Source: an uncultured Eubacterium sp. (lineage in GTDB: Bacteria; Bacillota_A; Clostridia; Lachnospirales; Lachnospiraceae). Taken from it: a DNA stretch of 5,702 nt. The position numbers were made by a program, and so were the translations under genes. How positions within the stretch are numbered: position 1 is the first letter of the stretch; each line of letters starts with the position of its first letter. Shown in pieces: positions 5,251 through 5,702 of the stretch. The stretch spans positions 1 to 5,702 of the forward strand of contig CAQBGY010000229.1 of the NCBI GenBank assembly GCA_948759685.1, written 5' to 3'. The notes under the pieces were generated by a model. That model saw nothing but the letters and a program-made list of their open reading frames with translations. It was not told the origin of the DNA and searched no databases.

Positions 5251-5661
5251 ATGCGAAAAAAACTTTTTATTGGATTGTTGTTAATGGCTTTTTTTAGTAT
5301 AGCTGCTATTGCCAATGCAGCTATAACATCAAGTGAATATATTTCTGATTGCTATGCTCAGATTGCAACATATTCTGGAGGCAGAGTAACTGTGTCTTTT
5401 TCTATAACAGCAACCAGTACAATGGATATTTTGGGAGTGCAAACTATCATTATTCAGGAGAAAGCTCCGGGTTCAAGTCGCTGGACTTCTGTTGCAACAC
5501 TTAGCAGTGATGATTATTCTAATATGTTAGGATATAACCGAAGTTTTTATGATTCTAACGTATCCTATTATGGAGGTCGATCTGGATATTCTTATCGAGC
5601 CAAAGTATATTTTTATGCTGAAAAAGGTGGCTATGATACCGCAGAGTATATTGCTGATTAA
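5251..5661 (+). CDS. Small secreted protein, DUF6147-like, unknown function
   Basis: This 136-residue protein has a clear Sec signal peptide: MRKK, a hydrophobic core LFIGLLLMAFFSIAAI, and an A-N-A cleavage site with likely cleavage after residue 23. The mature part, about 113 residues, is rich in Ser, Tyr and Thr and looks all-beta, with RVTVSFSITATSTMDILGVQTIIIQE (45-70) and a Gly-rich YYGGRSGYSYRAKVYFYAEKGG segment (106-127). The pattern of a strand, MD-x-x-G, an IxI strand, then G-Y-x-YRA-x-V-x-FYA recalls DUF6147-type secreted proteins of Clostridia, from memory only. There is no cell-wall anchor or further membrane segment. GAGGAG (5237-5242) overlaps the anti-sigma stop region, so translation is coupled. 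It is probably an output of the sigma module or an extracellular ligand of the anti-sigma protein. No terminator is seen in the 41 bases after it. Confidence 0.75.
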   Translation: MRKKLFIGLLLMAFFSIAAIANAAITSSEYISDCYAQIATYSGGRVTVSFSITATSTMDILGVQTIIIQEKAPGSSRWTSVATLSSDDYSNMLGYNRSFYDSNVSYYGGRSGYSYRAKVYFYAEKGGYDTAEYIAD

Positions 5662-5702
5662 ATTATAGTTCAAGATTTTACAATACAAATAAAACGATTT
5701 TT

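Overview
The window looks like chromosomal or mobile DNA of a low- to mid-GC Gram-positive bacterium, most likely a gut-type member of the Clostridia. The grounds are strong AGGAGG-type ribosome binding sites, a sigma factor next to a DUF4367-type anti-sigma protein, an Rpn-type nuclease, and a SUKH/DUF1963 immunity cluster. This assignment is inferred from gene types, not from a database search.

The window has two parts of different base composition that meet near position 2030. By hand count, 40 of 60 bases are G or C in 121-180, against 13 of 60 in 3301-3360. The left part (1 to about 2030, all on the minus strand) is a tight cluster typical of polymorphic-toxin immunity arrays. It holds a broken 3' remnant resembling DUF2262/DUF6985 proteins (1860-2030), an unrecognised acidic protein (1316-1837), a SUKH-3-like immunity protein (726-1280), and a DUF1963 (YwqG-like) gene interrupted by one in-frame TGA and running off the left edge (1-702). 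No toxin is visible; the upstream end of the array stops at the composition boundary.

The right part is AT-rich. It begins with a minus-strand Rpn/PD-(D/E)XK nuclease gene (2058-3077), whose 3' end faces the truncated immunity gene with no clear terminator between them. A 241-bp divergent intergenic region follows, rich in TGTTAT/ATAACA half-sites. Four plus-strand genes come next: a Cro/C1-type HTH regulator (3319-3693), a sigma-70-family ECF-like sigma factor (3706-4284), a single-pass membrane protein with a DUF4367-like outer domain that is the probable anti-sigma factor (4370-5245), and a small secreted protein (5251-5661).

The right-hand genes read as a self-contained signalling module. 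The HTH protein probably controls its own promoter, and possibly the nuclease promoter, through the half-site array. The sigma gene appears to have its own housekeeping-type promoter inside the end of the HTH gene. The regions upstream of the HTH gene and the anti-sigma gene share a roughly 22-base element (18 of 22 aligned positions identical), which could be the promoter read by this sigma factor or the operator of the HTH protein. The secreted protein is translationally close to the anti-sigma gene and is the likely output or extracellular partner. The points most worth following are this regulatory wiring, the orphan immunity array cut by the nuclease segment, and the single-codon interruption of the DUF1963 gene.
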